NCBI RefSeq assembly: GCF_036632095.1
Contig: NZ_JAPYKW010000001.1
Location: 496,001-560,000 of the forward strand
Reading direction: 5' to 3'
Length of the DNA stretch: 64,000 bases
Source of the DNA: Chlamydia sp. 04-14
Lineage (GTDB): Bacteria; Chlamydiota; Chlamydiia; Chlamydiales; Chlamydiaceae
Of this stretch, positions 1-11,190 are shown one piece after another. The notes beneath the pieces are model-generated. The model ran no database searches. It saw nothing but the letters and a program-made list of their open reading frames with translations, and was not told the origin of the DNA. The position numbers and the translations under genes are program-made. The first letter of the stretch is position 1. Each line of letters starts with the position of its first letter.

Positions 1-385
1 GGATGTGAAAAAATAACTTCTCGAACAGTGTTCTAGATAATCGGCTCGGAGTTCCTCCTCCGAAATGAATCCGTGAAGTTTTCCGTTTCCCTCCTAAAAG
101 AGTATTAACAAGTTCCATTTCTTTAATAAGAGTAGAGATATAGTCTTCTACAATGTCTTCGCGACGATTGATTACTACAGAGCAGCCGCAATATAGACAC
201 ATAGACTGGCAGAAAGGAATATGAAAATATAGTGATAAGGGATGGTCATCTTCTTGGAGACGTTCAAAAGCAAGATATGCAGGATTGGCATCGGATGATT
301 TCCATTCCAAAGCTGTTGGATAGCTTGTGTATCTCGGTGCAGGTTGATGGAGACCTTCTAAGAAGTTGAAATTGACGTTAAACAT
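1..385 (-). CDS. hemN: Oxygen-independent coproporphyrinogen III oxidase-like radical SAM protein (N-terminal part)
   Basis: Only the first 128 codons are inside the window; the gene runs off the left edge. Translating the minus strand from the ATG at 385 gives an opening with PRYTSYPT followed by the radical SAM cluster motif CQSMCLYCGC (Cys spacing x3 then x2) and the later HFGGGTPS glycine-rich SAM loop. This order is that of HemN, which decarboxylates coproporphyrinogen III to protoporphyrinogen IX with SAM and a 4Fe-4S cluster in the cytosol. Its start lies 28 nt inside the end of hemE, so the two haem genes are probably co-transcribed and translationally coupled. HemN and the related HemW differ mainly in the N-terminus; the RYTSYPT segment favours true HemN. 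Confidence 0.9.
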   Translation of the reverse strand, partial: MFNVNFNFLEGLHQPAPRYTSYPTALEWKSSDANPAYLAFERLQEDDHPLSLYFHIPFCQSMCLYCGCSVVINRREDIVEDYISTLIKEMELVNTLLGGKRKTSRIHFGGGTPSRLSRTLFEKLFFHI

Positions 386-1359
386 AATACCGCAGCTTGG
401 ACGTTTTCTAAGGGAGTTTCAGGAAGAATGCCATGACCTGAATTGAAAATATAGTTAGGTTGATATTTCAAAGTGGTAAGGTATTTTTCAAGATGAGCAA
501 GAAGTTCATCCTGAGGAAGTAGAAATAGTGCGGGATCGATATTTCCTTGTAAAGATCCTGGATGTGCGACTGTTTTATAGATCTTATTAAGATTTACATG
601 GTAGTCGGGGTGTAGTGTATCTGCACCTGTGGAATAGAGATCTAAAAAGTTTTCATCGAAACAACGGCAAAATAAACTTATAGGGGAGGAGACTTGTCGC
701 TTTAATTGAGAGATGAGTTGTGTGTTTGGTGCCGTCACATATTGGGAAAATAATTGTGAGGGTAAACGTAAACTCGAAGATTCAAATAGCTGAATGGCTG
801 AAGCCCCAGAACGAATTTGTTCTTTAAGATAAACGACTGTTCCTTCTGTTAATTTCTTGAGCAAGGCATCGAATCTTTCAGGATATTGATAAAGAAAGGC
901 CATCGTTTTTGGGAAGTCTTTAGAAGCTCCTCCATCTAAAAGATAGCTTGCCATGGTGAAAGGAGAGGCAGCAAAAGCGATTAAAGGGACTTTTAAACGT
1001 TTCACAAGATTTCTAATTGCGTCGAGAAGATAGGAAAATGTCTCTTGAGGATCTTTTGTGAAAATCAATTCTTGATGAGGAGAAAAAGAGATTTGTGGGC
1101 CAGGAGCGAAGTCATAAGAGATATTGAAACCATCTAATAGTGAAAGAATATCAGCAAAGAGAATCGCTGCATCTACTTTTAGTAAACTCGGTCCTAAAAG
1201 AGTTGCTTCGGTAATTGCTTCTGTATTGTGAAAAAAAGCTTTCAATGTTTGGGAGCCTTTCAGCTCTTTATATTGAGGCATGTATCTTCCTACCTGTCGT
1301 AAAAACCATACAGGTGGCCGTGTAGTTTTCGGCTTTATAACGTCGTAAAATCCCGACAT
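358..1359 (-). CDS. hemE: Uroporphyrinogen decarboxylase
   Basis: The 333-residue product decarboxylates the four acetate side chains of uroporphyrinogen III to give coproporphyrinogen III, the substrate of the next gene product. The family signature near the N-terminus (residues 14-30, RPPVWFLRQVGRYMPQY) is clear, with two changes from the usual RPPVWLMRQAGRYMPEY. A second conserved segment, FAASPFTMASYLL, lies near residue 130, and the C-terminal GNIDP and FNSGHGI segments near 273 and 307 are also typical. Length is slightly below the usual 340-360. It sits 9 nt after mfd on the same strand and overlaps hemN by 28 nt, so it looks like the middle of a minus-strand operon. Confidence 0.95.
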   Translation of the reverse strand: MSGFYDVIKPKTTRPPVWFLRQVGRYMPQYKELKGSQTLKAFFHNTEAITEATLLGPSLLKVDAAILFADILSLLDGFNISYDFAPGPQISFSPHQELIFTKDPQETFSYLLDAIRNLVKRLKVPLIAFAASPFTMASYLLDGGASKDFPKTMAFLYQYPERFDALLKKLTEGTVVYLKEQIRSGASAIQLFESSSLRLPSQLFSQYVTAPNTQLISQLKRQVSSPISLFCRCFDENFLDLYSTGADTLHPDYHVNLNKIYKTVAHPGSLQGNIDPALFLLPQDELLAHLEKYLTTLKYQPNYIFNSGHGILPETPLENVQAAVLCLTSISTS

Positions 1360-1368
1360 AACGCCTCC

Positions 1369-4300
1369 TTAACGAGGGGTTTTTAGAGGAAAAGCTTTTT
1401 CTATAGATTCTAAAACTTCAGATACTAGCAGTTCCGGAGTTGGAGATAAAGAATATGGTAACGTTTTCTTTATTTGTTCTGTCTTCCCATGACATTGTTG
1501 AATATATAATGCGTTCCCTGTTCCTTTAACGCTAGATATGTTGTGCTGTAGAGCAAATAAACGTACTTGAGCCAAGGCGAATAACCATAGTACTTCTTCA
1601 GGAATAGGACCAAAGCGATCTCGCATCTCTTCTTTGATTAATTCGAGCTGTTCAGCATCTTCAGCACTACCTATTTTCTGATAGAATTCTATACGCATAG
1701 ACGCTAGATCAATATAGGTATCAGGAATACGTGATTTGTAAGGGAACTCTATCTTTACGTCATCATTAAATAACAAAGGAGAAGTATTGTTTTTCAATGC
1801 AGCAACGGTCTTTTTCAATAGCTTGCAGTAGAGATTGAACCCGATTGCACTTATATGACCCGATTGATCGGTTCCTAAGATATTTCCTGCGCCACGAATT
1901 TCTAGATCATGGAGGGCTATTTTCATCCCCCCACCATATTCCTGTTTATTCAAAGCTTCTAAACGTTTTGCAGCGGGACCTGATAATCTATCTAAATGAG
2001 AAACTAGGAAATAGCAATAGGCTTTTCTATTCCATCTTCCTACTCTACCCTTCATCTGATAAAGATCGGCCATGCCAAACTTATCTGCTTGATCTACTAA
2101 AATGGTATTGGCATTAGGAATATCGATACCGTTTTCTATCAATGCTGTTGCGACAAGAATATTGATTTCTTGGTCTTTAAACTTTTGGAAAATAGAAGCT
2201 AATTCATCAGATGACATCTGTCCATGAGCGACAGCAATGCGTGCTTCAGGAACCAATGTTCGTATTGTATTCCCTAATCTAAAAATACTCTCAATACGGT
2301 TATGGATCACATAAGCTTGACCACCACGAAGTAATTCATGACGTAGGGCTGCTGATAATGTCTCTTCATTATGCTCTAAAACAAAAGTAGAAACAGGAAG
2401 TCTATCTAATGGAGGCATGGTAATTAAAGAAAGATCACGAGCTCCTGATAAAGACATATACAACGTTCTAGGGATAGGTGTTGCAGATACTGTCAAGCAA
2501 TCTACAGTGGGATAACGCTCTTTTAGGAAGTCTTTAACTTTAACACCGAAACGCTGTTCTTCATCAATAATTAATAAACCAGGATTTTTAAATTCGAGAT
2601 TTTTGTTTATTAGCTTGTGTGTTCCGATTAGGATATCAATATCGCCTTTAGCAGTATCCTCAAAGATCTTTTTCATTGATTTTCTTTCAGAAAATCGTGA
2701 AAGCACAGCAATGTTTATAGGTAATCCTGCCATGCGTTGTGAGAAAGTCTCATAATGTTGGTTTGCTAGAATCGTTGTAGGCACCATAACAATAACTTGT
2801 CGATGGCCGTCACAAACAGCTTTCACAGCAGCGCGCATGATCACTTCTGTTTTCCCAAATCCTGCATCACCACAAATTAATCGATCCATCAGCTTATCTG
2901 ACATCATGTCGGAGTAAATCTGTTCGATAGCCTTTAATTGATCAGGAGTTTCCTCATAAGGGAAGTTTTCTGCGAATTTAATTACTTCCTCGCCATGAGG
3001 AGGGTAGATAAATGAAGGTATAGTAGAACGTTGTGCTTCAAGCTGAAGAAGTTTCTCAGCATAAAGTACAAGGGATTTCTCAGAGAGATCTCGAGATCTT
3101 TTCCATTTAGAACCATTAAGGTTGTGAAGATCAGGAGCTTTTTCAGATGCCCCTACATAACGTGAAATTAGATAAGCTTGATCAGAAGGTACATACAGCC
3201 TAGCCTTATCAGCATATTCAAGAACTAGGTAATCTGTTTCAATGTTTAAATGATTTGGTTTTTTTTCCATTCCGATAAATTTACCGATACCATTGTGAAG
3301 ATGCACAACGGTCTCTCCAGGAACAGGAACAAAAACTTCTTCTGTAGTTACAGAAAAATAATTTCTTTGTTTTTGTCTTCTCAATACTTTTGTAGATGAA
3401 AATTCCGACAGGGAAATCGCTGCAAATCTTTCTTCAACAAGAGCAAAGCTTGAAGAGAGATTCCCGGGTCTTTCGTAAATGTGTATAGAATTCTCTGCTA
3501 GTGTTTCTACTAAAGCACGAGCTTCTTTTAAAGATTTTGCCTTTGTATTGTAGAGAGCTACATTAAAAGGTTGGCCTTTATTAGGGATATATTCTTGAAG
3601 TTTTTTTAGAAAACCTAAGAGAGGATTTTCCTGTTCATCGATAGTTTCATTGGGATAAATAAATGGAGCAACGAGTCTAGAGGCTTTTATATGACGATGA
3701 AAGACTTCAATGTTTACTTCAGTATTTTTAAGATTGTGAACATTAGGAAAGCTTTTCTCCTCAAAGAAAATAGTGGGGGATTTGAAAGCACGTTCACATA
3801 GATCTGTAATCGACAAAAACCGGTTGGGTAACGAGGATAATGTTCCTGAAATTTCAGAAAAATCATCTTCTAACATTGTTAGGTTATCGAAGATAAGTCT
3901 TGGAGGTGTATTAAAATAATCCAATAGACAGTGAGATAATACTTCTTTCCCTGAATCTTTTGTAGCGGGAGATATTGATAGCTTAGAAACTTTCCCTGTC
4001 GAGAGTTGATCAGAAGGGTTAAAAGGACGTATAGAGATAATCTTTTCTCCCCAAAATTCTATTCGAAAAGGTTCTTGAGAAGACAGGGGGAAAATATCAA
4101 TAATCCCTCCTCTATAAGCAAACTCTCCTTTATCACTAGCAAGAGTTTCATGGCGATATCCTAAGTTTTTGCATAGATCGATCATCATTTCAGGATCTAG
4201 CATATCTCCAACTTGGATATCCAAATGTTGATGCGCGGTATCTTTTGGTGAGCGAGTTTTCTCTAGTAAAGCTTTTAGAGTTGTTACGCAAAATAAAGGC

Positions 4301-4626
4301 GCTTTCTTTTCATATAATTCATAAAGAATCTTATCGCGTTTACCAACAGCGTCGATGTTAACAAGCTTAGGAGATAAATCAATTTCTGATGAGGGGAACT
4401 CAACAGGGGGGAAGCCTAAGAATGAAGAGAGATCTTCAAAAAGATCATCAATACGAGAACGTGTGGTGATCATTACCACAGATTCTTGCCTCTCGCGGAA
4501 AAATTTGGCAGCTAAGAATCCGCGAGCTCCGGGACGGATGTTTTCTATTAGTAATGGAATAGAGGCGTTAGTTATTTCAGATAAGAGAGGTAGATTTAAA
4601 TTAACTGGGTCGAAATCCATTGCCAC
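1369..4626 (-). CDS. mfd: Transcription-repair coupling factor
   Basis: A 1085-residue superfamily 2 translocase that removes RNA polymerase stalled at DNA damage and recruits UvrA. The order of parts fits Mfd: a degenerate UvrB-like N-terminal half with [12 protein letters not shown] near residue 170, a polymerase-interaction domain with [11 protein letters not shown] near 440, Walker [11 protein letters not shown] near 587, the DEEQ box near 690, and helicase motif VI with QMKGRVGR. The length is close to the family's usual 1100-1150. The start codon used here lies 31 nt inside the end of alaS; a second in-frame ATG two codons later is also possible. uvrC and mutS, partners in repair, are about 50 kb away in this window. 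Confidence 0.96.
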   Translation of the reverse strand: MAMDFDPVNLNLPLLSEITNASIPLLIENIRPGARGFLAAKFFRERQESVVMITTRSRIDDLFEDLSSFLGFPPVEFPSSEIDLSPKLVNIDAVGKRDKILYELYEKKAPLFCVTTLKALLEKTRSPKDTAHQHLDIQVGDMLDPEMMIDLCKNLGYRHETLASDKGEFAYRGGIIDIFPLSSQEPFRIEFWGEKIISIRPFNPSDQLSTGKVSKLSISPATKDSGKEVLSHCLLDYFNTPPRLIFDNLTMLEDDFSEISGTLSSLPNRFLSITDLCERAFKSPTIFFEEKSFPNVHNLKNTEVNIEVFHRHIKASRLVAPFIYPNETIDEQENPLLGFLKKLQEYIPNKGQPFNVALYNTKAKSLKEARALVETLAENSIHIYERPGNLSSSFALVEERFAAISLSEFSSTKVLRRQKQRNYFSVTTEEVFVPVPGETVVHLHNGIGKFIGMEKKPNHLNIETDYLVLEYADKARLYVPSDQAYLISRYVGASEKAPDLHNLNGSKWKRSRDLSEKSLVLYAEKLLQLEAQRSTIPSFIYPPHGEEVIKFAENFPYEETPDQLKAIEQIYSDMMSDKLMDRLICGDAGFGKTEVIMRAAVKAVCDGHRQVIVMVPTTILANQHYETFSQRMAGLPINIAVLSRFSERKSMKKIFEDTAKGDIDILIGTHKLINKNLEFKNPGLLIIDEEQRFGVKVKDFLKERYPTVDCLTVSATPIPRTLYMSLSGARDLSLITMPPLDRLPVSTFVLEHNEETLSAALRHELLRGGQAYVIHNRIESIFRLGNTIRTLVPEARIAVAHGQMSSDELASIFQKFKDQEINILVATALIENGIDIPNANTILVDQADKFGMADLYQMKGRVGRWNRKAYCYFLVSHLDRLSGPAAKRLEALNKQEYGGGMKIALHDLEIRGAGNILGTDQSGHISAIGFNLYCKLLKKTVAALKNNTSPLLFNDDVKIEFPYKSRIPDTYIDLASMRIEFYQKIGSAEDAEQLELIKEEMRDRFGPIPEEVLWLFALAQVRLFALQHNISSVKGTGNALYIQQCHGKTEQIKKTLPYSLSPTPELLVSEVLESIEKAFPLKTPR

Positions 4627-7223
4627 AAAGTATTATTTAATGCGTCTGCTTGTGGGAGATGATCAGCACTACCTTGTGCAAATATATCTTTTCCTCCCCA
4701 ACGACCACCACAAGGTGTGAGTAATATTTTTAAAAGATCTTTAGCCAGTAGCCCTTGTTTAACAAGATCATCAGAAACTCGAGAAAAGATGATATATTTC
4801 CCATTTTTCTGCGTCGTCCATAAGGAAATTAAACGTGCGGGTATTTTCTGATGTAAGCAGTTAGCATATTGTTGTAGGCGATGACTTTCTGATTCAGGTA
4901 AGTGATGAACCAAATAGGAAACATCTTCAACCTGCTGACAATGGTCAATAAGCTTATCCAATAGAGAATTGATAAGTTTATTCTCTAATTCAGAAATCTG
5001 TTTTGCTTGCTCCTTCTTCTCTTCTAGAATATTTTGTAATTTATTCAGAATTTGATCTCGAGGAGATTGTAAGATAAGAGAAATTTCATTGAGATTCTCA
5101 TTGTCTTGATGTGCTATAGCCTCTGCTTCTCTACCTGTTACAGCTTCTATACGGCGTATTCCTGTAGCTACAGCATGTTCTTTAAGGATACGGAAATAAC
5201 CGAGATCTCCTGTAAATTCTGCATGAGTTCCTCCACAAAGTTCATGAGAAAATCCTGCTGAGACTACGCGGACAACATCACTATACTTATCTCCAAAAAA
5301 TTGTTTAATTTCTTTGGAATTCATAACATCGGAATACATAGCTTCACGAGTTTCCACACGATGATTTTCTCTGATCTTTTCATTAACTAAAAGTTCAATA
5401 GAAGCTAAATCCTCTGGAGCAATAGCTTTGGGATGAGTGAAATCTAAACGAATTTTTGAATCATCAACATAAGATCCTGCTTGGCGAACATGATCACCTA
5501 GAGTCATCTCTAAAGCTTTATGTAGGAGATGGCAGCCAGTATGATTATTACCGATTTTCTTTCTGCGAATGCAATTTACTTGTGCAGTTATTGCCTGATC
5601 TTGAGACAGTTGTCCTTGGGACACTTCCCCATGATGGATTATCATTCCTGCTTTAGGAGATGTTGTATGGCTAACAATAAATGTCCCATCAGAACAGAAT
5701 ATCTCTCCAGCATCTCCAATTTGTCCACCTTTTTCTGCATAGAAAGGAGTGACTTTTAAAATTAAGGCGCCTTTTTCTTTTTCTTTAAGTGAGGAAACTT
5801 GTTTGCCATCACAAACTATTGCTTCGATAAATGTATCGCAAGACAGATCATTATAGCCAACAAACTCGGAATTTTCTCCCAAGGACAATGCATCATAAAT
5901 TGCATCTGTAGAGCTATGAGATTTGGCAATATTTTTTCGAGAACGTTCTTTGGCTTCTTCTTCTAATTGGTAAAAAGTTTCCATATCTACGGAGAAATCG
6001 TAATCTTTAGCTAATAAAGCGATTTCATCAAGAGGTAGCCCATACGTGTCTTTTAATTTGAAGGCATCCTCTCCAGAGATGATTGAGGATGACGATGACG
6101 ATTTGAGTACCTGTTGGAGTAAATTCCCGCCACGATGAAGAGACTTAAAGTAATTCTCTTCTTCCATAGTCATAACTTCTTGAATTTGAGATAGAGATAG
6201 GCGTAACTCAGGATAAGCCTCTCCCATAGAATCAACCAAAGAAGGAACGATCTCTGCTAAGAAGGGTTTAGTAAATCCTAAACGTTTCCCATAGTTAACA
6301 GATCTTCGTAAAATTTTTCTTAATACGTAACCACGTTCTGTGTTCCCAGGAAGCAAACCATCAGCAATAGCAAAGGACAGTGAGCGTGTATGATCCGCAA
6401 TAACTCTAAAAGCAGCACCTAAGGCCTGGTCTGCGTGATAAGTTTTCCCTGATAGTTCTTCTGTTTTTGAAATAAGAAGGCGCAGAACATCAGCTTCAAA
6501 AACTGTATCTGTTCCAGAAATAATAGAAACCAGGCGTTCTAAACCTGCACCCGTATCGACATGCTTGCTAGGTAAAGCTAATAGAGAACCCTCTGCCGTA
6601 CGATTGAATTCCATGAAAACAAGATTCCAATATTCTAAAAAGCGTTCACCTTCAGTATCTTCCAGGGGGGAGACAGCTTTGCCAAATTTTTCTCCGCGAT
6701 CAAAAAGAAGCTCAGAACAGTACCCACAGGGGCCAGTTTCCGCCATGCTCCAAAAGTTGTCCTTATCAGTTAATCTGAAAATGCGTTCCGAGGGAAGATG
6801 CTTTTCCCAAAGAGCAAAGGCTTCATCATCTTTTTCATGAACAGTTGCATAAATGAAATCAGGATCGAAATTGAACACAGATAGAGATACTTCCCAGGCG
6901 AAAGCAATCGCTTGCTCTTTAAAATAATCACCAAAAGAAAAATTTCCCAGCATCTCGAAGAAAGTAAGATGACGTGATGTATGCCCAACATTGTCGAGGT
7001 CATTATGCTTGCCTCCAGCACGGATACATTTTTGAGAAGTAGTGGCTCGCGAATAGCTCACAGTTTCCTTGTTTAAAAAAATATCCTTAAATTGGTTCAT
7101 TCCTGCGTTGGTAAAAAGAATTGAGGGGTCGTTATGAGGGAAAACGGGGGAGGAAGGAACGATAGTGTGATGGCGATTAGCGTAAAATTTTAAAAAATTA
7201 GATCGAAGAGTGTTACTTAACAT
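4596..7223 (-). CDS. alaS: Alanyl-tRNA synthetase
   Basis: An 875-residue class II synthetase that charges tRNA-Ala. The N-terminal catalytic core has the expected [13 protein letters not shown] and [19 protein letters not shown] segments (motif 1 region). The editing domain shows both zinc-site halves, HTGCH near residue 560 and CGGTH near residue 664, so hydrolysis of mischarged Ser/Gly-tRNA should be intact. A C-terminal coiled-coil segment and DHHA1-like end with [14 protein letters not shown] complete the usual architecture and length. It is the first gene of a minus-strand run alaS-mfd-hemE-hemN with overlapping or touching ends. A sigma66-like promoter is proposed just upstream. Confidence 0.97.
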   Translation of the reverse strand: MLSNTLRSNFLKFYANRHHTIVPSSPVFPHNDPSILFTNAGMNQFKDIFLNKETVSYSRATTSQKCIRAGGKHNDLDNVGHTSRHLTFFEMLGNFSFGDYFKEQAIAFAWEVSLSVFNFDPDFIYATVHEKDDEAFALWEKHLPSERIFRLTDKDNFWSMAETGPCGYCSELLFDRGEKFGKAVSPLEDTEGERFLEYWNLVFMEFNRTAEGSLLALPSKHVDTGAGLERLVSIISGTDTVFEADVLRLLISKTEELSGKTYHADQALGAAFRVIADHTRSLSFAIADGLLPGNTERGYVLRKILRRSVNYGKRLGFTKPFLAEIVPSLVDSMGEAYPELRLSLSQIQEVMTMEEENYFKSLHRGGNLLQQVLKSSSSSSIISGEDAFKLKDTYGLPLDEIALLAKDYDFSVDMETFYQLEEEAKERSRKNIAKSHSSTDAIYDALSLGENSEFVGYNDLSCDTFIEAIVCDGKQVSSLKEKEKGALILKVTPFYAEKGGQIGDAGEIFCSDGTFIVSHTTSPKAGMIIHHGEVSQGQLSQDQAITAQVNCIRRKKIGNNHTGCHLLHKALEMTLGDHVRQAGSYVDDSKIRLDFTHPKAIAPEDLASIELLVNEKIRENHRVETREAMYSDVMNSKEIKQFFGDKYSDVVRVVSAGFSHELCGGTHAEFTGDLGYFRILKEHAVATGIRRIEAVTGREAEAIAHQDNENLNEISLILQSPRDQILNKLQNILEEKKEQAKQISELENKLINSLLDKLIDHCQQVEDVSYLVHHLPESESHRLQQYANCLHQKIPARLISLWTTQKNGKYIIFSRVSDDLVKQGLLAKDLLKILLTPCGGRWGGKDIFAQGSADHLPQADALNNTLWQWISTQLI

Positions 7224-7265
7224 AGGAAATGACTTTGTAATGTCAAAAATGTTGAACTTGCTCTA

Positions 7266-7294
7266 ATTATATGGGAGAGATTGATTTTAGTCTC
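7266..7294 (-). promoter_or_regulatory. Predicted promoter of alaS
   Basis: On the minus strand a perfect TATAAT (7266-7271) is preceded after 17 nt by GAGACT (7289-7294, three matches to TTGACA). This would give a leader of roughly 36 nt before the alaS ATG at 7223. Only motif and spacing support it; no start site is known to me. Confidence 0.45.
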
Positions 7295-7417
7295 TAATAC
7301 TGTCCTAAGAAAGAATCTTTTTGTTCTTAAATATAGACAAATGTTTTGTTCAGTTAAGCTTCATCAGTATGAAGTGGACGTATAAGAGTGGTGAAAGGGC
7401 ATAAGAATTGAGTAATC

Positions 7418-7446
7418 TTGCTTTTTGGTAATGCATATCCTATAAT
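7418..7446 (+). promoter_or_regulatory. Predicted promoter of tktB
   Basis: TTGCTT at 7418-7423 and a perfect TATAAT at 7441-7446 are separated by exactly 17 nt, matching the sigma70/sigma66 layout. The distance to the transketolase ATG at 7489 leaves a leader of about 35 nt that carries the TTTTAGG ribosome-binding region. Together with the opposing site at 7266-7294 this makes 7224-7488 a divergent promoter region. Confidence 0.5.
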
Positions 7447-7488
7447 TTTGATCTTTGTATTCTTGTGAAGCACTTTTAGGTCCGACAA

Positions 7489-9486
7489 ATGGTGAACAGA
7501 GAAGTAGATATAGATATCTTAGAAAAGATCTCGGGAACTCTTAAACAATTAAGCATAGAGATCATTCAAAAAGCTGGTTCTGGTCATCCGGGATTGCCTT
7601 TAGGTTGTGCGGAACTTGCCGCCTACTTGTACAGTTATGTTTTGAAACATAACCCGAAAGATCCTTTATGGATTGACAGAGACCGGTTCGTTTTATCAGC
7701 AGGACATGGTTCGGCTCTATTATATGCTTGTCTTCATCTTGCTGGATACGATGTCTCTTTAGAAGATCTCCAGCAATTTCGTCAGTTACATTCAAGGACT
7801 CCCGGTCATCCAGAATTTGGAGAAACCGAGGGTGTCGAAGCTACTACAGGGCCTTTAGGTCAGGGATTAGGCAATGCCGTAGGTATGGCTTTATCTATGA
7901 AAATGCTTCAAGTCCGTTTTAATCGCCCTGAGCATGAAATTTTCAATGGTAAAGTATATTGTTTGTCCGGTGATGGATGCATGATGGAAGGCGTTAGCCA
8001 CGAAGTCTGTAGTTTGGCGGGAACCTTAGGTTTAGATAATCTTGTAGTTATATATGACTACAATAATATTGTTTTAGATGGCTTCTTAGGAGAAGTAAGT
8101 TCTGAAGATGTGAAAAAGCGTTTTGAATCTTACGGTTGGGAAGTTTATGAAATCGATGGGTATGATTTTTCCGCTATTCATGAAACATTTGTAAAAATTA
8201 AACAATCACAGCAACGCCCTGTCCTAATAGTAGCTCATACAGTTATAGGTCATGGCTCTCCTAAAGAGGGAAGTCATAAGGCACACGGATCGCCTTTAGG
8301 AGAAGATGGAGTGGAACAGACAAAACGTTTCTGGCATCTTCCTGAGGAGAAATTTTTTATTTCTCCTGTAGTTAAGTCTTTCTTTTCTCATAAATTACAA
8401 GAAGATCGTAAAGTTCAAGAGGAATGGCAGGATGATTTTCGTGTTTGGTCACGTCAATTCCCTGATTTACACCAAGAATTTCTTTCTCTAAAAGCTCCAA
8501 TATCCTCGGAAAAATTAGAGACAATACTTGAAGGTGTAGAAATGCCAGAAGCTATAGCTGGTCGTGCTGCGTCTAACAAGATAATTCAAAATTTAGCCAA
8601 GAACATTCCTTCCCTTATTGGGGGATCTGCAGATTTATCAAGTTCGGATGGAACATGGATAGCAGACGCTAAAGATATTAATAGTCATGACTTCTCCGGT
8701 AGGAACATTAAATACGGTGTTCGAGAATTCGGTATGGGAGCCATTATGAATGGTTTGGCCTATTCTCAAGTATTTCGACCTTTTGGAGGAACATTCTTAG
8801 TATTCTCTGATTACTTAAGAAACGCGATTCGTTTAGCAGCATTGGCTAAGTTACCTGTTATTTATCAATTTACTCATGATTCTATTTTTGTTGGTGAAGA
8901 TGGCCCAACACATCAACCTATTGAACAGATCATGTCATTAAGGGCAATTCCAGGTTTACAAGTTATCCGTCCTGGAGATGCTAATGAAGTGAAAGGAGCT
9001 TGGCATGCAGCATTGCGCTATCTCGGCCCTACGGCATTAATCCTTTCCCGGCAAAATTTACCCACCCTAGCGCAAACAAATAGACCGTTTAAAGAAGGTG
9101 TGGGTCGTGGAGCCTATATTGTTTTAAAAGAGACTCAAGGTAAGCCAGATTATACTTTATTTGCTACGGGGTCGGAGTTGCACTTAGCTTTAGCTGTAGC
9201 TCAGGAGTTAATCTACTTAGATAAAAAAGTTCGCGTGATTTCCTTCCCCTGTTGGGAATTATTCGAACAACAAGATTTTGAATATCGAGAGAGTGTAATT
9301 GGCGGTGATTTAGGTTTACGAGTATCTATAGAGGCAGGATCTGCATTAGGATGGTATAAATATATTGGTTCTAATGGTTTAGCTATTGCTATGGATAGAT
9401 TCGGTTATTCCGGAGCTCCCGCTGACGTGGCAGAAGCTTGTGGATTTACTGCGGATTGTATTTTACAAAGAATACTTTCTCAATAA
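7489..9486 (+). CDS. tktB: Transketolase
   Basis: This 665-residue thiamine-diphosphate enzyme moves two-carbon units between sugar phosphates in the non-oxidative pentose phosphate pathway. Visible marks are KAGSGHPGLPLG near residue 28 (active-site His), the ThDP/metal segment SGDGCMMEG near 164, GHGSPKEGSHKAHG near 258, and the pyrimidine-domain segment EDGPTHQPIEQI near 467. Full family length. The ATG was chosen because TAGG sits 8 nt upstream and a TATAAT promoter lies before it. Its 3' end overlaps the convergent amn gene by 7 nt. Confidence 0.96.
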   Translation: MVNREVDIDILEKISGTLKQLSIEIIQKAGSGHPGLPLGCAELAAYLYSYVLKHNPKDPLWIDRDRFVLSAGHGSALLYACLHLAGYDVSLEDLQQFRQLHSRTPGHPEFGETEGVEATTGPLGQGLGNAVGMALSMKMLQVRFNRPEHEIFNGKVYCLSGDGCMMEGVSHEVCSLAGTLGLDNLVVIYDYNNIVLDGFLGEVSSEDVKKRFESYGWEVYEIDGYDFSAIHETFVKIKQSQQRPVLIVAHTVIGHGSPKEGSHKAHGSPLGEDGVEQTKRFWHLPEEKFFISPVVKSFFSHKLQEDRKVQEEWQDDFRVWSRQFPDLHQEFLSLKAPISSEKLETILEGVEMPEAIAGRAASNKIIQNLAKNIPSLIGGSADLSSSDGTWIADAKDINSHDFSGRNIKYGVREFGMGAIMNGLAYSQVFRPFGGTFLVFSDYLRNAIRLAALAKLPVIYQFTHDSIFVGEDGPTHQPIEQIMSLRAIPGLQVIRPGDANEVKGAWHAALRYLGPTALILSRQNLPTLAQTNRPFKEGVGRGAYIVLKETQGKPDYTLFATGSELHLALAVAQELIYLDKKVRVISFPCWELFEQQDFEYRESVIGGDLGLRVSIEAGSALGWYKYIGSNGLAIAMDRFGYSGAPADVAEACGFTADCILQRILSQ

Positions 9487-10355
9487 TCACTATCTGAGAT
9501 CCCAGAATCTTTAGGCATAGTATCGTCAGCCTCTCCAAGTTCCATATGGGGTAAGCCTTTGTGGGTTTTTGTAGGGCGGCTTTTCAATACTGTGTCTAGT
9601 TTTGTTATGACATCAATTCCTGTAGTGATGTGGTCTTGTGTGTATGTCTTCAATACAAAATTTCCGCTTTCTTTAGTCTTTATTCCTTCTTTTCTTAGCG
9701 GCAAATCTGAAATAACCAGTAGAGCCCCCATAGGAAGATTTCTTCTATAACCTGCGGAAAATAACGTAGCGCATTCCATTTCTATAGTTTGGGCTTTGTT
9801 TTCATAAAGCTTCTTACGAAATTCCTTATTGAATTCCCAAAAGCGGATATTTGTAGTGTGGGTAATTCCGATATGGTAACTTGATTTTTTCTCTTCTAAT
9901 ATCTCTGTAATAGTTTTTTGAACCATAAAGTTTGCTAAAGCAGGAACTTCAGGAGGGAAATAAACGTCAGAAGTCCCTTCTCCTCGAATACTAGCTATGG
10001 GTACAAAATAATCCCCAACCTGATAGTGTGAACGTAGCCCCCCGCACATACCCAGCATCACAGCAGCCTTTACATTAGGGAGAAATGAACACAAGTCTAC
10101 AGTTAGAGCCGCTCCAGGAGATCCTAATTTAAAATCAAGAATAGAAGCATTCACTTGAGGTGCGTGTGCCGCAGAAAACATCGATCCTTTTGAAATGGGC
10201 ACTTGATAAGCTTCTGCAAATACGTGGGTATAATAAGCAAAATTTGTTAAGAGCAGATAAGGACAAAATTCTTCAATAGTCGATCCAGAATAACGCTCTA
10301 ACATATCCTGGGCTATTTTTGATTCATTGATATTTGTGTCTTTTTGCTTGAACAT
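9480..10355 (-). CDS. amn: AMP nucleosidase-like phosphorylase superfamily protein
   Basis: The 291-residue product belongs to the PNP/UDP phosphorylase superfamily. GMCGGLRSHYQVGDYFVP and ASIRGEGTSDVYFPPEVP resemble the C-terminal catalytic domain of E. coli Amn, which cleaves AMP to adenine and ribose 5-phosphate. The substrate-binding segment IEMECATLF and the catalytic-Asp segment ISDLPL are present near residues 190-220. The protein is far shorter than E. coli Amn (about 480) because the N-terminal regulatory domain is missing, so the exact substrate could differ (another nucleotide or nucleoside). The gene ends inside the end of tktB on the opposite strand. Confidence 0.8.
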   Translation of the reverse strand: MFKQKDTNINESKIAQDMLERYSGSTIEEFCPYLLLTNFAYYTHVFAEAYQVPISKGSMFSAAHAPQVNASILDFKLGSPGAALTVDLCSFLPNVKAAVMLGMCGGLRSHYQVGDYFVPIASIRGEGTSDVYFPPEVPALANFMVQKTITEILEEKKSSYHIGITHTTNIRFWEFNKEFRKKLYENKAQTIEMECATLFSAGYRRNLPMGALLVISDLPLRKEGIKTKESGNFVLKTYTQDHITTGIDVITKLDTVLKSRPTKTHKGLPHMELGEADDTMPKDSGISDSDY

Positions 10356-10446
10356 GATTTTGCTCCCTAGTTCAACTAGATATTATCGAGATCAAATAAT
10401 AACTTGTTTTATATGGTATATAGGAAATTTGCACGTTTAAACTAAA

Positions 10447-10467
10447 ATCAATAATTTTTTTATTGAT
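10447..10467 (+). other. Perfect AT-rich inverted repeat upstream of efp
   Basis: Eight-base arms ATCAATAA and TTATTGAT flank a five-T loop, giving a perfect but very AT-rich hairpin in the leader region between amn and efp. It might act as an operator or a weak terminator for upstream read-through. It is too AT-rich to assign a job with confidence. Confidence 0.3.
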
Positions 10468-10559
10468 GCGTGGACCTTATGCTACACGAGACATTCTTCT
10501 GGACAAAGGAAAATGTCCTAGATAACATAAATAGGAGAATTTTAAGGATAAATGACCCC

Positions 10560-11132
10560 ATGGTTCGTGTAAGTACTAGTGAATTTCGTGTAGGATTAAG
10601 AATAGAAATAGATGGCCAACCCTATTTGATTTTACAAAATGACTTTGTAAAACCAGGAAAAGGCCAAGCCTTCAATAGAATTAAGGTAAAGAATTTTTTG
10701 ACAGGAAGAGTCATTGAAAGGACTTTTAAGTCAGGAGAATCTGTAGAAACCGCAGATGTGCGAGAACAACAGATGCGTTTCCTTTATTCGGATCAAGAAG
10801 GTGCTACCTTCATGGATGACGAGACATTTGAACAAGAGATGATTTTCTGGGATAAAATAGAAAATATTCGTCAGTGGTTATTAGAAGATACGATTTATAC
10901 ATTAGTCTTATACAACGGCAACGTTATTGGGGTAGAACCTCCAATTTTTATGGAACTTACTATTGCTGAAACAGCGCCAGGTGTACGTGGAGATACTGCT
11001 TCAGGAAGAGTATTAAAACCAGCAGTGACAAATACAGGAGCGAAAATTATGGTTCCTATTTTCATTGAAGAAGGTGAAGTTGTTAAAATAGATACACGTA
11101 CAGGCAGTTACGAATCTCGAGTTTCTAAGTAG
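10560..11132 (+). CDS. efp: Elongation factor P
   Basis: EF-P binds ribosomes stalled at proline runs and promotes peptide bond formation. The family-like start is MVRVSTSEFRVG; from it the product has 190 residues, the normal length. The loop-tip lysine is K34 in KPGKGQAF, the position that is modified in many bacteria. The C-terminal OB-fold segment GVRGDTASGRVLKPAVT is typical. The frame stays open upstream to an ATG at 10470, but those 30 residues have no counterpart in the family; AGGA lies 12-15 nt before the chosen ATG. Chlamydiae are known to carry two EF-P genes; this is in the position of the second (efp2). Confidence 0.93.
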   Translation: MVRVSTSEFRVGLRIEIDGQPYLILQNDFVKPGKGQAFNRIKVKNFLTGRVIERTFKSGESVETADVREQQMRFLYSDQEGATFMDDETFEQEMIFWDKIENIRQWLLEDTIYTLVLYNGNVIGVEPPIFMELTIAETAPGVRGDTASGRVLKPAVTNTGAKIMVPIFIEEGEVVKIDTRTGSYESRVSK

Positions 11133-11190
11133 TCGCGAGTTATAAGAAGTTCTGTTGTGTAAAAAACATGATTTTTTTAGATTCCGTGAT

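Noticed and set aside
4355..4720. A 121-codon plus-strand open frame over the mfd start and alaS end
   Set aside because: It is antisense to two certain genes and its translation has no domain or sensible composition.
10470..10559. A 30-residue N-terminal extension of EF-P
   Set aside because: Family length and the K34 position fit only the ATG at 10560; the extension has no counterpart in EF-P.
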